Shown one piece after another: positions 7,852-17,071 of a stretch of 38,870 nucleotides of DNA. A program made the position numbers and the translations under genes. The DNA is from Lachnospiraceae bacterium. Lineage in GTDB: Bacteria > Bacillota > Clostridia > Lachnospirales > Lachnospiraceae. The DNA lies in the NCBI GenBank assembly GCA_022793375.1, contig JAAWCS010000083.1, positions 1 to 38,870 of the forward strand. Reading direction: 5' to 3'. Every line of letters begins with the position of its first letter. Position 1 is the stretch's first letter. The notes below the pieces were generated by a model. That model was given only the letters and a program-made list of their open reading frames with translations, was not told where the DNA came from and did not search any database.

Positions 7852-10797
7852 ATGAAAAAGATTTCAAAAGGCGCGGCAGCGGCCATCTTAGCCGCAGGGC
7901 TGCTTCTGGCTCTGGGACTGATCACAGCCGCCGCGCCGACGGCCGGGAAAGCGCGGATCGAGACAGAGTTTCGTACCAGGCTGTCTGCCGCAAACTGGAC
8001 GGCTCCGTCTGTATACGCGGATGGCTGGCAGGCGGAGGAGATTCTGCGAAATGGAGAGAGCGTCGGGGCGTCGTTTGTCTTTGGAGCGGGGGATACGCTT
8101 ACCATTGCCCTGCCGGATGGGGACGGCTCGGATTACCGGATCGGTGTTCTCTACCATACGGAAAACGAAAAGCCGTCAGACACGCTTTTTCATATCCGTT
8201 TTGAGGAGCAGGAATATACGGCCTTTCTGCCTCTGCCCTGGCAGGATGAGGTGGGAGAGGCGCGTTACCGGACGGATCGTTACGGAAACGAGATTGCCAA
8301 CCGGCAATTCGCGGGCTCGGACACGATCTTCAGCCCCTTTTTCAATCAGACGGACGTGAACGCGGCTGCCGTCACCATAGCCCTAGACGGCGGGGAACTC
8401 TGGATCGAAAACCAGGGCCAGGAAATCATCGTGGAAAGGATCTGGCTGTATTCAGAAAAGGAAGCCCCTTCCTATGAGGACTACCGGCTCCAGTGGAGCC
8501 AGACGGCAGCCTCGGAACACGAAGATGCCGTGACGGCGGCGGAGACTGTGGTCATCCAGGGGGAGGATTTTTCGATAAAGTCGGATGCCGGAATCCGCAG
8601 CGCCAACGTAAACAATCTGGCGTTATCTCCGTATGATACCTATCATCGGCTGATCAATACGCTGGACGGCAGCTCTTTTTCAGAGGCCGGGCAGAAGGTC
8701 ATGTGGGAGTTTGAGGTGGCAGAGGATGGGTGGTATGAACTAGGGTTTCGGATGACGCAGAATTCAGCGGTAGGAAAAACGGTCTACCGGCAGATTGAAA
8801 TCGACGGAATCCTTCCGTTTGCGGAGTTGTCGCAGGCGGCGTTTGCGCAGACGGGAAATTTGTCCTATGAGACGATGTTTCTTCTGGATGAGCAGGGGAA
8901 TCCCTATCAGATCTATCTGACAAAGGGCCGTCATACACTGGCTCTGACAGCGGATTTTGGCCCGGCTGAGGAGGTATATGAACAGTTGCGGGCGCTGATC
9001 GGGGAAATGAATGAACTAGGGATGGCTCTTACCATGCTGACAGCGGGCGTCACGGATCAGAACCGTACCTGGGATATGGATTCCTATCTGCCAAACGCGG
9101 TGCCGGATATCCAGTCCTACGCCGAACGGGCGGAGGACTGTTACGACCGTTTGTATGAACTGGAAGGGGGAAAGCCCACCTATGCGGATAGCCTGCTGTA
9201 TGCGAGCCAGGTACTGAACCAGTTGTTAGAAAAGCCCCGGCTGATTCCGAACCGGATGAATCTGTTTCATACCGGCGACAATTCCGCCGTCAAGCACATC
9301 ACGACGGTAATCAATAAGATGACGGATCTGTCGTTGGGAATCGATGAGATTTATATAAAAAGCGCGGAGGCGGCATTTGTCCAGGACAGGCCCTCGTTTT
9401 TCCTGCAGACAGCCAATGCGGTGCGCCGGTTTCTCTATTCGCTGAACCCGGAGGCCGTAAAAGGGACGGGCGGGAGCACCGGGGACGAAGAAGCGCTGCA
9501 GGTATGGGTGTCCCGTTCTTCTGTATATGTACAGGTGCTGCAGAATATGGCGGATTCCGCCGAGGAACTGGCGGGGATTCCGATTGACATATCCATTATG
9601 CCGAGCCAGGAGAAGCTGACCCTGTCGGCGGCGGCCGGAACAAATCCGGATGTGGCTCTGGGGGTGGCGATGAGCGTACCCTATAAGTTCGCGTTGCGGG
9701 GCGCGGCGAAGGATTTGACGGAATATGAGGATTTTCTGCCTTTTTATGACAGTCAGTATAATCTGGAAGGACTGGTCCCTTGTGCCTATGACGGGGGTGT
9801 CTATGGAGCGGTGGAGACGCAGGATTACAACGTCCTATTTTACCGCACCGATATTCTGGAGGCGCTGCAGATTGAGGTGCCGGACACCTGGGAGGATGTA
9901 AAGGCGATTATGCCGACGCTTCTTCGCTACAATAAAAACATCAATCTGCCGGTGGCCAATACGGTAGGCTTTAAAGGCTTTGGCTTGATTACTCCCTATG
10001 TTTACCAGAATGACGGACAACTGTACACCTCGGATGGCGGCAGTGTGGCATTTACGCAGCGCAATACACTGGATGGGATGAGGGAACTGACAAACCTGAT
10101 CAAAATTTACGCGGTGGATGATTACATCGCCAGTTTTTACAATTCGTTCCGAAACGGCGATACGCCTCTGGGAATCGGCGGCGTGTCCATGTATGTGCAG
10201 TTAAGCGAAGCGGCGCCGGAACTGGCGGGGCTGTGGGATATTGCCCTGGTTCCGGGAACGGTAACGGAGGATGGCCGGGTGGTGCGGGATATGAGTACCT
10301 CCACTACGGCAGGGATGATTTTTGAAAATACGGAGCACTCTGAAGAAGCCTGGGCTTTCTTAAAATGGTGGCTGTCCGCCGAGACACAGGCGGAGTTTGC
10401 GGATACGCTGGAACTGGCCTATGGAACGGAGTATCGTTGGAATACGGCGAATCTGGCAGCGTTTGAGGAAAGTTCCTATCCGGAAAAGCATAAGGAGATC
10501 ATCCGCAAGGCATGGGAGAGCCAGAAGGAGACAATCCCTCATCCGGCGAGTTATATCGTGGAGCGGGAACTGAGCAATGCGTATATCAATGTGACAGTCA
10601 ATACCGATACCGTGGTGGAGGCCATGGAACAGTCCGCCCACTCGGCGGATCGGGAGATTTTGCGAAAGCTGAAAGAATTTGGTTTTTGTGACGAGGAAGG
10701 AAATCTTCTGCGGGATTACCCCATAGAAGCCTTGGAAAGCATACGAGAGAAGCTGAGAGAACAAAAAGAGCAGCAAAAGAAAGAGGAATCCCAATGA
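7852..10797 (+). CDS. Very large solute-binding protein fused to carbohydrate-binding-like N-terminal domains
   Basis: At 981 residues this is roughly twice the length of an ordinary sugar-binding protein. A hydrophobic signal sequence (about 5-30) has no lipobox cysteine. Residues about 40-215 form one beta-rich domain. Residues about 234-365 form a second, with a CBM6/35-like layout (IQGEDFSIKSD at its start, DGWYELGFRMTQN in the middle, KGRHTLALTADFG at its end). A helical stretch follows, and the family 1 solute-binding domain runs from about 547 to 890, with TNPDVALGVAMSVPYKFALR and the late EEAWAFLKWWLS signature. The C-terminus is a charged helix. The gene overlaps the next permease gene by four bases (ATGA), which points to a dedicated pairing. 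The extra domains may hold the polymer while its ends are captured. The CBM assignment is by pattern only. Confidence 0.82.
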   Translation: MKKISKGAAAAILAAGLLLALGLITAAAPTAGKARIETEFRTRLSAANWTAPSVYADGWQAEEILRNGESVGASFVFGAGDTLTIALPDGDGSDYRIGVLYHTENEKPSDTLFHIRFEEQEYTAFLPLPWQDEVGEARYRTDRYGNEIANRQFAGSDTIFSPFFNQTDVNAAAVTIALDGGELWIENQGQEIIVERIWLYSEKEAPSYEDYRLQWSQTAASEHEDAVTAAETVVIQGEDFSIKSDAGIRSANVNNLALSPYDTYHRLINTLDGSSFSEAGQKVMWEFEVAEDGWYELGFRMTQNSAVGKTVYRQIEIDGILPFAELSQAAFAQTGNLSYETMFLLDEQGNPYQIYLTKGRHTLALTADFGPAEEVYEQLRALIGEMNELGMALTMLTAGVTDQNRTWDMDSYLPNAVPDIQSYAERAEDCYDRLYELEGGKPTYADSLLYASQVLNQLLEKPRLIPNRMNLFHTGDNSAVKHITTVINKMTDLSLGIDEIYIKSAEAAFVQDRPSFFLQTANAVRRFLYSLNPEAVKGTGGSTGDEEALQVWVSRSSVYVQVLQNMADSAEELAGIPIDISIMPSQEKLTLSAAAGTNPDVALGVAMSVPYKFALRGAAKDLTEYEDFLPFYDSQYNLEGLVPCAYDGGVYGAVETQDYNVLFYRTDILEALQIEVPDTWEDVKAIMPTLLRYNKNINLPVANTVGFKGFGLITPYVYQNDGQLYTSDGGSVAFTQRNTLDGMRELTNLIKIYAVDDYIASFYNSFRNGDTPLGIGGVSMYVQLSEAAPELAGLWDIALVPGTVTEDGRVVRDMSTSTTAGMIFENTEHSEEAWAFLKWWLSAETQAEFADTLELAYGTEYRWNTANLAAFEESSYPEKHKEIIRKAWESQKETIPHPASYIVERELSNAYINVTVNTDTVVEAMEQSAHSADREILRKLKEFGFCDEEGNLLRDYPIEALESIREKLREQKEQQKKEESQ

Positions 10798-11732
10798 AAG
10801 CCAGGATAAAAGCCATGCCAGAGGCGGCCGCCGTCAGGCAGCCGCCGGTCAAAAAAAGGAAAATGCCGCCATGGACGTTATTGGCGCCCTATGCGGTGGT
10901 GTTTGTCGTATTTATCGTGATTCCGGTGGCGGCGGCTGTGCTCCTTTCCTTTACCTATTTCAATACCATTGAACCTCCCCGGTGGATCGGCCTGCAGAAC
11001 TATGTGGATTTATTTACGACGGACACGACCTTCTTAAAATACGTGGTGCCCAATACCATTGCCTATGCGTTATTTGTAGGGGTGGGAGGCTATATACTGG
11101 CCTTTTTCCTCGCCTGGTCGCTGTCTCAGCTGACCCGTGGGGTGCGTACCGTGATGGCGGTGATTATTTATATGCCGTCTCTGACCGGCGGCATCCTCAT
11201 CAGCAAGATCTGGGCTGTTATCTTTGACGGCAGCGAAATCGGATATTTAAACTACTGGCTTATGCGGCTGAATGTGATCCAGGAGCCGATCAGTTGGCTC
11301 ACTTCTTCCGATTGGCTTCTGCCGGTGATGATTGTGGTGGCACTGTGGAGCAGTATGGGCGTGGGCTTCCTCTCCATCCTGTCCGGTATTACCAATATCG
11401 ACAAGGAGATTTACGAGGCCGCCTATGTGGACGGCATGAAAAACCGGTGGCAGGAAATCATCTACATCACGATCCCTTCCATTAAGCCGCAGATGCTGTT
11501 TGGAGCGGTGATGGCCATCGTCAACACCTTTCAGACCAGTGGCGTCGGCGTGGCGTTATCGGGTTCCAATCCCACACCCAATTACGCAGGGCAGCTGATC
11601 GGTACCCACATCGAGGATTTTGGTTTTATCCGCAATGAAATGGGGTACGCGGCGGCAGTGTCGGTCGTGACCTTATTGTTTATCAAGGTCATGTCCTCTG
11701 GCGCCAATAAACTGTTTGCGGAGAAAGAGTAG
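10794..11732 (+). CDS. ABC sugar transporter permease, MalF/UgpA/LplB type (system A)
   Basis: This is a 312-residue inner-membrane permease subunit. A basic N-terminal tail (residues 1-25) precedes six hydrophobic segments. The cytoplasmic EAA loop that docks the ATPase is clear: EAAYVDGMKNRWQEIIYITI near residues 205-225. The length and a single long cytoplasmic N-terminus fit the MalF-like half of a Firmicutes sugar importer. The start codon overlaps the stop of the large binding protein (ATGA), indicating translational coupling. It forms a heterodimer with the next gene product. No ATPase is encoded anywhere in the window, so a shared MsmX/UgpC-type ATPase elsewhere in the genome is expected. 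Confidence 0.93.
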   Translation: MKARIKAMPEAAAVRQPPVKKRKMPPWTLLAPYAVVFVVFIVIPVAAAVLLSFTYFNTIEPPRWIGLQNYVDLFTTDTTFLKYVVPNTIAYALFVGVGGYILAFFLAWSLSQLTRGVRTVMAVIIYMPSLTGGILISKIWAVIFDGSEIGYLNYWLMRLNVIQEPISWLTSSDWLLPVMIVVALWSSMGVGFLSILSGITNIDKEIYEAAYVDGMKNRWQEIIYITIPSIKPQMLFGAVMAIVNTFQTSGVGVALSGSNPTPNYAGQLIGTHIEDFGFIRNEMGYAAAVSVVTLLFIKVMSSGANKLFAEKE

Positions 11733-11744
11733 AAAGGGAACGAT

Positions 11745-12647
11745 ATGAAACTGCGAAAAGAGAAAAAGCCGCGCAACCGGATCCGGCACAGAGGAATGGC
11801 TCCAGAGCATTTTGATGTAGGGCAGTTAAAAATCTTGGCCTATATGGTACCGATCTGCATTGTCATGGCCCTGCCAATCCTGTTCATTGTTATGAACGCG
11901 TTTAAACCAGTGGACGAGCTGTTTGCTTATCCGCCCCGGATCTATGTGAAGAATCCTACGCTGCAGAATTTTGTCGATCTGTTTCAGTTGACCAGCCAGA
12001 CAAACATTCCCATGAGCCGGTATCTGGTAAATAGTATCATTATCACGGTTCTGACCGTGGTGCTGACGATTTATTTGTCCGCCTGGGCCGGGTATGCGTT
12101 GTCGAAAAAGAAGTTTAAAGGCCGGGGCTTTCTGTTTTCCGTGAATCAGACGGCGTTAATGTTCGTACCGGTGGCGGTTCAGATTCCTCGCTACTTTGTG
12201 ATTGTTTATTTTGGTCTGTCGGACAATTTTCTGGCCAATGTACTGCCTCTTTTGGCGGCGCCCACCTGTGTATTTCTGGTAAAGCAGTTCATTGATCAGA
12301 TCCCCGATTCGCTGATTGAGGCGGCGGTACTGGACGGGGCTACAGATTTCCAGGTAATGCGGCGTATTATTATGCCGCTCATTAAGTCGCCGTTAGCCAC
12401 TGTGGGAATCCTGTCTTTTTCCTCAGCCTGGAACTCGGTAGAGGCCTCCACCTATTACATCAACAATGACAGCTTGAAAAACTTTGCCTTTTATGTCAGT
12501 ACGCTAAGCAGCCAGTCCGGAAATGTGGTAGCGGGAGCCGGCGTCTCGGCGGCGGCTTCGCTTATTATGTTCCTGCCCAGTTTGATTCTGTTCATTATCC
12601 TTCAGTCTCGCGTCATGAATTCCATGGTTCATTCTGGGATCAAATAA
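11745..12647 (+). CDS. Carbohydrate ABC transporter permease, MalG/UgpE type (system A)
   Basis: This 300-residue permease is the MalG-like partner of the preceding gene. It has a basic start, about six transmembrane helices and the ATPase-docking loop EAAVLDGATDFQVMRRIIMP at about residues 190-210. It carries the family's typical early segment, NAFKPVDELFAYPP, and the ending QSRVMNSMVHSGIK, where an MxGxxKG-type tail is usual. It begins 12 bp after the previous stop, with an AAAGGGA ribosome site. Together the two proteins make the translocation channel of one oligosaccharide importer, most likely fed by the CBM-fused binding protein. The substrate is unknown. Confidence 0.93.
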   Translation: MKLRKEKKPRNRIRHRGMAPEHFDVGQLKILAYMVPICIVMALPILFIVMNAFKPVDELFAYPPRIYVKNPTLQNFVDLFQLTSQTNIPMSRYLVNSIIITVLTVVLTIYLSAWAGYALSKKKFKGRGFLFSVNQTALMFVPVAVQIPRYFVIVYFGLSDNFLANVLPLLAAPTCVFLVKQFIDQIPDSLIEAAVLDGATDFQVMRRIIMPLIKSPLATVGILSFSSAWNSVEASTYYINNDSLKNFAFYVSTLSSQSGNVVAGAGVSAAASLIMFLPSLILFIILQSRVMNSMVHSGIK

Positions 12648-12660
12648 GAGGAGGAAAGCT

Positions 12661-14721
12661 GTGAAAAAGAGTATGAAAATCATGGCGGCGTTCGTCCTGG
12701 TCCTGGCGCTCCTTTTGCCCCATATGACGGCCGCGGCTTCGGAGAGTACGTCTTATACCTATACGATGTCGGTGGACGGAGAGTGGATTCGCACACAGGA
12801 CGCCTATATGCCGGGCAGGATCCTTCTCTATGATCAATCCCTGTTGGCGCCGGAGGATCTTTTCTTTTATGAAGGCCGGATGTATATCGCGGATAAGGCC
12901 CCGGAGGGCGGCGGGCGCATCGTGGTTTATGACAGAAAAGAAGGAATCGTGAAGACGCTCGGAGAGGGGCTTTTGCTTGGCCCGACCGGTTTGTTTGTCA
13001 ATGAGGAAGCCGTTTTTGTGGCGGACCGGGAGGCCGGAGCCGTATATAAGCTGTCGCATGACGGGGACGTTTTGATGACCCTGGGGCGGCCGGACAGCTA
13101 TCTGTTTTCTTCACAAAGCCATTATCTGCCGACCGGGGTGGCGGTTACTAGTCAGGGTGTGATCTTTGTCTGCGGCGAAGGGGCTTACGAGGGCTTGATG
13201 CAGTTTGACCGAAACGGCGTTTTCCAGGGGTATTTTGCCGCGAACTCGACCAAGGGGCTGACCTTCATGGAGCAGGTGCAGGAGCTGGTGTTTAATGAGG
13301 AGCAGCTATCCAGCTTGATGAACCGGATTCCCAATCCCATCACCAACATCGATATTTCCGAACAGGATTTGATTTACAGCGTGACTCAGCTGGAAGCGAC
13401 AACCCTGTGGAGTGTGGCCAGTTATACGGAAAACGCTGTCAAATATCATAACATGGCCGGACGGGATATCATAGGCGAGCCGATCCCTGGCGAGCATAAC
13501 TTTGCCGATCTCGTGGCAGGGTCCGACGGACGCTGCTATGCCGTGACGACGACGGGAATCATCTATGAATACGACGATTCCGGCAATGTGGTTTTTTCCT
13601 TTGGCGGCCTGGCGACTTCGGACCGCAGCGGTCATTTTACTTATGCCAGTGCGATTGAACTGGATGAGGAGGGAAAACTTTATATTCTGGACAAGGAGCG
13701 GGCCTGTATACAGGTGTTTTTTCCAACGGAGTTTGCGCAGTTGACCCACCAGGCGCTCTACAATCTGGCCAATGGCTATTATGCCGAGAGCGAAGCGGCC
13801 TGGCTGGAGCTGTTAAGCCGAAACGGCATGTCCTGGCTGGCGCATATGGGCTATGGGAGGGTGCTGTATCAGCAGCTAAGGTTTGAGGAGGCCGCCGAGC
13901 AGTTTCGGATTATCGGGGATCGGGCAGATTATTCGGAATGTATGTGGGAAATCCGCAACCTTTGGTTTCAGAGAAATCTTCCCGGACTTTTGGCGGTTCT
14001 GATTGTTCTGACGGTGCTGTCGGCACTTCGCCGGTTCTTAAAAAAGAAAGGCTGGCTGAAAACGCGGACGAAGAAAACGCCGCCGTTGCTTTTACACATA
14101 AAAAGGCACGCCGGCTACCTGAAGGGAATGCTGAAAAATCCGTTTGACGAGTTTTATTACCTGAAGAAACGGCAGCATGGCTCGCCTGCTTCGGCGACGG
14201 TTCTGTTTCTTCTGGCTTTCGTCCTTTATCTTTTGGATATGTTGGGAAGAGGCTTTGCGTTCCGGCTGCTTGATCCGTCGCAGACCTCCCCGGTGTCGGT
14301 CGTGGTGCTGTTTGTGGTTCCGGCGTTTTTGTGGGTGGCAGGGAATTTCCTGGTCAGCGCCATCAACGAGGGGGAAGGAAGCCTGGCAAATGTCTATATG
14401 GCTACCGCCTACAGCCTGACGCCTTATATCGTGATCGGCCCTCTGGTGATCGTAAGCACCTATGTTCTGACTCTGAATGAAGCGGTTATTGTCCATTATC
14501 TGTGGGCGATTGCTCTTTTGTGGTCGGCGGGGCTTTTGTGTATGTCCGTGCGGGAGATTCATGGCTATACGGTGAAGGAGACGGTGAAAATCATCCCGTT
14601 GACGCTTTTCTTTATGATTATGGCAGTCATTGTCTGTGTGATTCTGTATCTGATTGGGCAGCAGGTGGTGATATTCTTTGGGGATTTCATAAATGAGGTG
14701 ATATACCATGTTAAATCGTAG
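12661..14721 (+). CDS. NHL-propeller / Yip1-like multi-pass membrane protein
   Basis: The product is 686 residues from a GTG start with an AGGAGG ribosome site. A signal peptide (1-27, ending TAAAS) leads an extracellular domain. Residues about 45-365 look like an NHL-type beta propeller (repeated LxxPxG(L/V)xV and LDEEGKLYILD strands). Residues about 370-430 resemble a TPR pair (ALYNLANGYYAESEAAWLEL). A transmembrane helix (about 440-462) is followed by a basic cytoplasmic stretch and a Yip1-like block of about five helices (512-686). The gene sits between the two permease pairs and its end overlaps the DUF5696 gene by 14 bp. The fused sensor-like propeller and membrane block suggest a surface accessory to the importers, perhaps in sensing or assembly. 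That role is inference; the function is not established. Confidence 0.75.
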   Translation: MKKSMKIMAAFVLVLALLLPHMTAAASESTSYTYTMSVDGEWIRTQDAYMPGRILLYDQSLLAPEDLFFYEGRMYIADKAPEGGGRIVVYDRKEGIVKTLGEGLLLGPTGLFVNEEAVFVADREAGAVYKLSHDGDVLMTLGRPDSYLFSSQSHYLPTGVAVTSQGVIFVCGEGAYEGLMQFDRNGVFQGYFAANSTKGLTFMEQVQELVFNEEQLSSLMNRIPNPITNIDISEQDLIYSVTQLEATTLWSVASYTENAVKYHNMAGRDIIGEPIPGEHNFADLVAGSDGRCYAVTTTGIIYEYDDSGNVVFSFGGLATSDRSGHFTYASAIELDEEGKLYILDKERACIQVFFPTEFAQLTHQALYNLANGYYAESEAAWLELLSRNGMSWLAHMGYGRVLYQQLRFEEAAEQFRIIGDRADYSECMWEIRNLWFQRNLPGLLAVLIVLTVLSALRRFLKKKGWLKTRTKKTPPLLLHIKRHAGYLKGMLKNPFDEFYYLKKRQHGSPASATVLFLLAFVLYLLDMLGRGFAFRLLDPSQTSPVSVVVLFVVPAFLWVAGNFLVSAINEGEGSLANVYMATAYSLTPYIVIGPLVIVSTYVLTLNEAVIVHYLWAIALLWSAGLLCMSVREIHGYTVKETVKIIPLTLFFMIMAVIVCVILYLIGQQVVIFFGDFINEVIYHVKS

Positions 14722-17071
14722 CAAAGCAGGAATGGTTCTGTTGTGTCTGCTGTTGTTGGGAAACCCGGTTCTGTCAGCGGCGCAGGCGTCAGAAACCGGG
14801 GAAGGGGAGATAGCCCAAGCTGCGTCCTGGCAGGAAACAGAAGAGGAGCCGTCCGATTCGACGTCCCGCGCGACGGCGGAGGAAGCAGCGAGCAGCCGCC
14901 ACACCAGTTATGTGCCGCGGCAGGAGGCGGTTTGTTTATTGACCACCGACGGCTATGAAAAGAAACTGGATAACGGGATTTTGTCTTTGTGGTACCAGGA
15001 AGCTTCTGAGTCCATTCGGGTGGTGGACAATCGCACCGGCTATGTATGGGGCTGTGTGGAGGAGAATGAGGATCTGGAGCTGAACAGCAAATGGACGGCC
15101 AGGGCCAATTCCCTGTGCTATATCACCTACTATGACCTGGAGGGAAAGAGCGTAGAGGCCGGATTGTCCGAGAGCGTCTGGAAAGCGCAGTACCAGTGGG
15201 AAGGCGATCGCGTGATCTGCCAGGTATCGTCCAAAAAGCTGGGGATTTCCTTCTCCTTCCAGGTGGCGCTTGTCGAAAACCAGTTGACCTTTTCGATGGA
15301 AGACGATTCGATCCAGGAGACAGGCAAGAGTCGTCTGGCGAGCGTCAGCTTTGTCAATTTTTTCGGCTGTGTTTATGAGGATACGGTTCCGGGCTATCTG
15401 CTGGTTCCCGACGGTTCTGGCGCGCTGATCCGCTTTCAGAAGGCCAAAGCCTATGGCTCCGGTTACAATAAAAAGGTGTACGGGTATGATCTGGCGATCG
15501 AGCAGAATCAGACCTTGAGCAATTTAAACGGGAACCGTACCGATGACTACGCGACGGAGGAATTTTCTCTTTCGCTGCCTGTCTGGGGCGTGGTTCACGG
15601 AGAAAATCAAAACGGTTTTCTGGCGATGATCGATTCTGGCGAAGAATACGCGACAATTTCCGCGATTCCGGCAGGAGCGGAGAGCGAGAATGTACGATTT
15701 ACCAGAGCCTATGCCACTTTTACCTATCGCCCCTCTTATCCGATACGGATATCGAGCAGCCGGTCTGTTGAAGTGGTTCCCGAGGAGCGGAATCCGGTGA
15801 ATCCGAGTCTGACTTTCCTTTTTGTGAACGGGGAGGACGCCTGTTACTCCGGTATGGCGCAGATCTGCCGGGAACGTCTGCTTGCGCAGGGGAAGCTGCC
15901 GCAGGAAAGAAACGAAAGCGGGAGTATATCGGGAGTAAAAGCGCCAGAAGGAGAGGCGCAGGGGATCCCCTTACTGTTGCATGTAGTGGGCAGTGAGGTA
16001 AAGGAAGGCTTTCTGGGCAACGGCCAGACGGTTCTGACTACAGCGCAGCAGGCGGAGGACATGACGCAGGCTTTGTATGACAGTGGAATTACGAATCTGA
16101 CGCTTCTATTATCCGGTTGGATGAAGGGCGGTTATCATGGCGCGTCGTATGGAACCTGTGAGTTTGAAAAGCAGGTGGGAAGCCGCTCACAGATCGAAGC
16201 GCTCGGAGAGAGGGTGACCGAAGCCGGAGGCCGTTTGGTGCTGACGGTCAATCCCATGACAGCCAACAAGGATCAGATCCAGTACAAGCGCCAGGCGGCT
16301 TTGAATACCATGACCGATCCGGTGAAGGAAACCGTGCCGAACCAGAGCCTTATGTACCCCGATACCTATTATCTGCGGCATTCGCAGGCGGAGGGATTTA
16401 TCCGTGAGGCTTCCGATACGCTGTCGGAGTTTGAACTTTTGTTTGAGGGGGCGGGGAAGTACCTGTATTCGGATTTTACCGTGAACGATGAACAAAACCG
16501 CAGCGGCGTGAAAGAGGAACTAAAGAGCGCGCTTGCCGCGTGCGGGCAGCCGGTATGGCTGGACGGCACGAACCTGTTTTTGCTTCCCCTGGCCCGGGCC
16601 GTCATAAATCTGCCGACCTGCAGCAGCCAGTATCTCTATGAGACGGACAGCGTTCCCTTTCTGCAGATGGTGCTGCGGGGCAGCGTGGATTATTATGCCC
16701 CGTATGCCAACCAGGGATTTTACTCGCAGGCCAGTATCTTAAAAATGATTGAGTATGGCGCGTTTCCGTCTTTTTTAGTGATTGGCGCCGACAATTTTGA
16801 TTTAAACGATACGCCGCTGGAGAATTGCTTTTCTCTGAATTTTACGGACTGGGAGGAGACAATCTGCCAGGTATACGGGCAGGTGAGCGAGGCGCTGGCC
16901 CCGGTAGAGGGCGCGTGTATGCTGTCCCACCGGGCGGTGGCAGAGGGCGTATACGAGATTGTTTATGACAATGGGGTTACGATCACGGTCAATTACGGGG
17001 AGATGGATTTTGTAAAGGAGAAAGGGGCCGTGGTACCGAAGGGCGGTTATCTGTTGGAGGAGCTTTCATGA
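14708..17071 (+). CDS. Exported DUF5696-type protein, possible glycosidase-like fold
   Basis: This 787-residue protein has an N-terminal signal sequence (about 1-26, ending LSAAQAS) and an acidic Ser/Thr-rich linker to about residue 65. The body matches my recollection of the DUF5696 family, with a conserved YLLVPDGSGALIRF segment near residue 229. That family is commonly encoded beside sugar ABC transporter genes in Firmicutes. The first half looks like a beta-sandwich and the second (about 400-700) has alternating strand/helix character such as TNLTLLLSGWMKGGYHG and RLVLTVNPMTAN, compatible with a TIM barrel. A GAGGTG ribosome site precedes the start, which overlaps the upstream gene. The end overlaps the next permease by 4 bp. 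The enzymatic role is unproven; it could be an uncharacterised glycoside hydrolase or a binding protein. Confidence 0.72.
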   Translation: MLNRSKAGMVLLCLLLLGNPVLSAAQASETGEGEIAQAASWQETEEEPSDSTSRATAEEAASSRHTSYVPRQEAVCLLTTDGYEKKLDNGILSLWYQEASESIRVVDNRTGYVWGCVEENEDLELNSKWTARANSLCYITYYDLEGKSVEAGLSESVWKAQYQWEGDRVICQVSSKKLGISFSFQVALVENQLTFSMEDDSIQETGKSRLASVSFVNFFGCVYEDTVPGYLLVPDGSGALIRFQKAKAYGSGYNKKVYGYDLAIEQNQTLSNLNGNRTDDYATEEFSLSLPVWGVVHGENQNGFLAMIDSGEEYATISAIPAGAESENVRFTRAYATFTYRPSYPIRISSSRSVEVVPEERNPVNPSLTFLFVNGEDACYSGMAQICRERLLAQGKLPQERNESGSISGVKAPEGEAQGIPLLLHVVGSEVKEGFLGNGQTVLTTAQQAEDMTQALYDSGITNLTLLLSGWMKGGYHGASYGTCEFEKQVGSRSQIEALGERVTEAGGRLVLTVNPMTANKDQIQYKRQAALNTMTDPVKETVPNQSLMYPDTYYLRHSQAEGFIREASDTLSEFELLFEGAGKYLYSDFTVNDEQNRSGVKEELKSALAACGQPVWLDGTNLFLLPLARAVINLPTCSSQYLYETDSVPFLQMVLRGSVDYYAPYANQGFYSQASILKMIEYGAFPSFLVIGADNFDLNDTPLENCFSLNFTDWEETICQVYGQVSEALAPVEGACMLSHRAVAEGVYEIVYDNGVTITVNYGEMDFVKEKGAVVPKGGYLLEELS

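Noticed and set aside
14092-14904. 270-residue minus-strand open frame
   Set aside because: It is antisense to the Yip1-like and DUF5696 genes; the composition (Gln/His/Arg/Asn-rich) is that of a codon-bias shadow.
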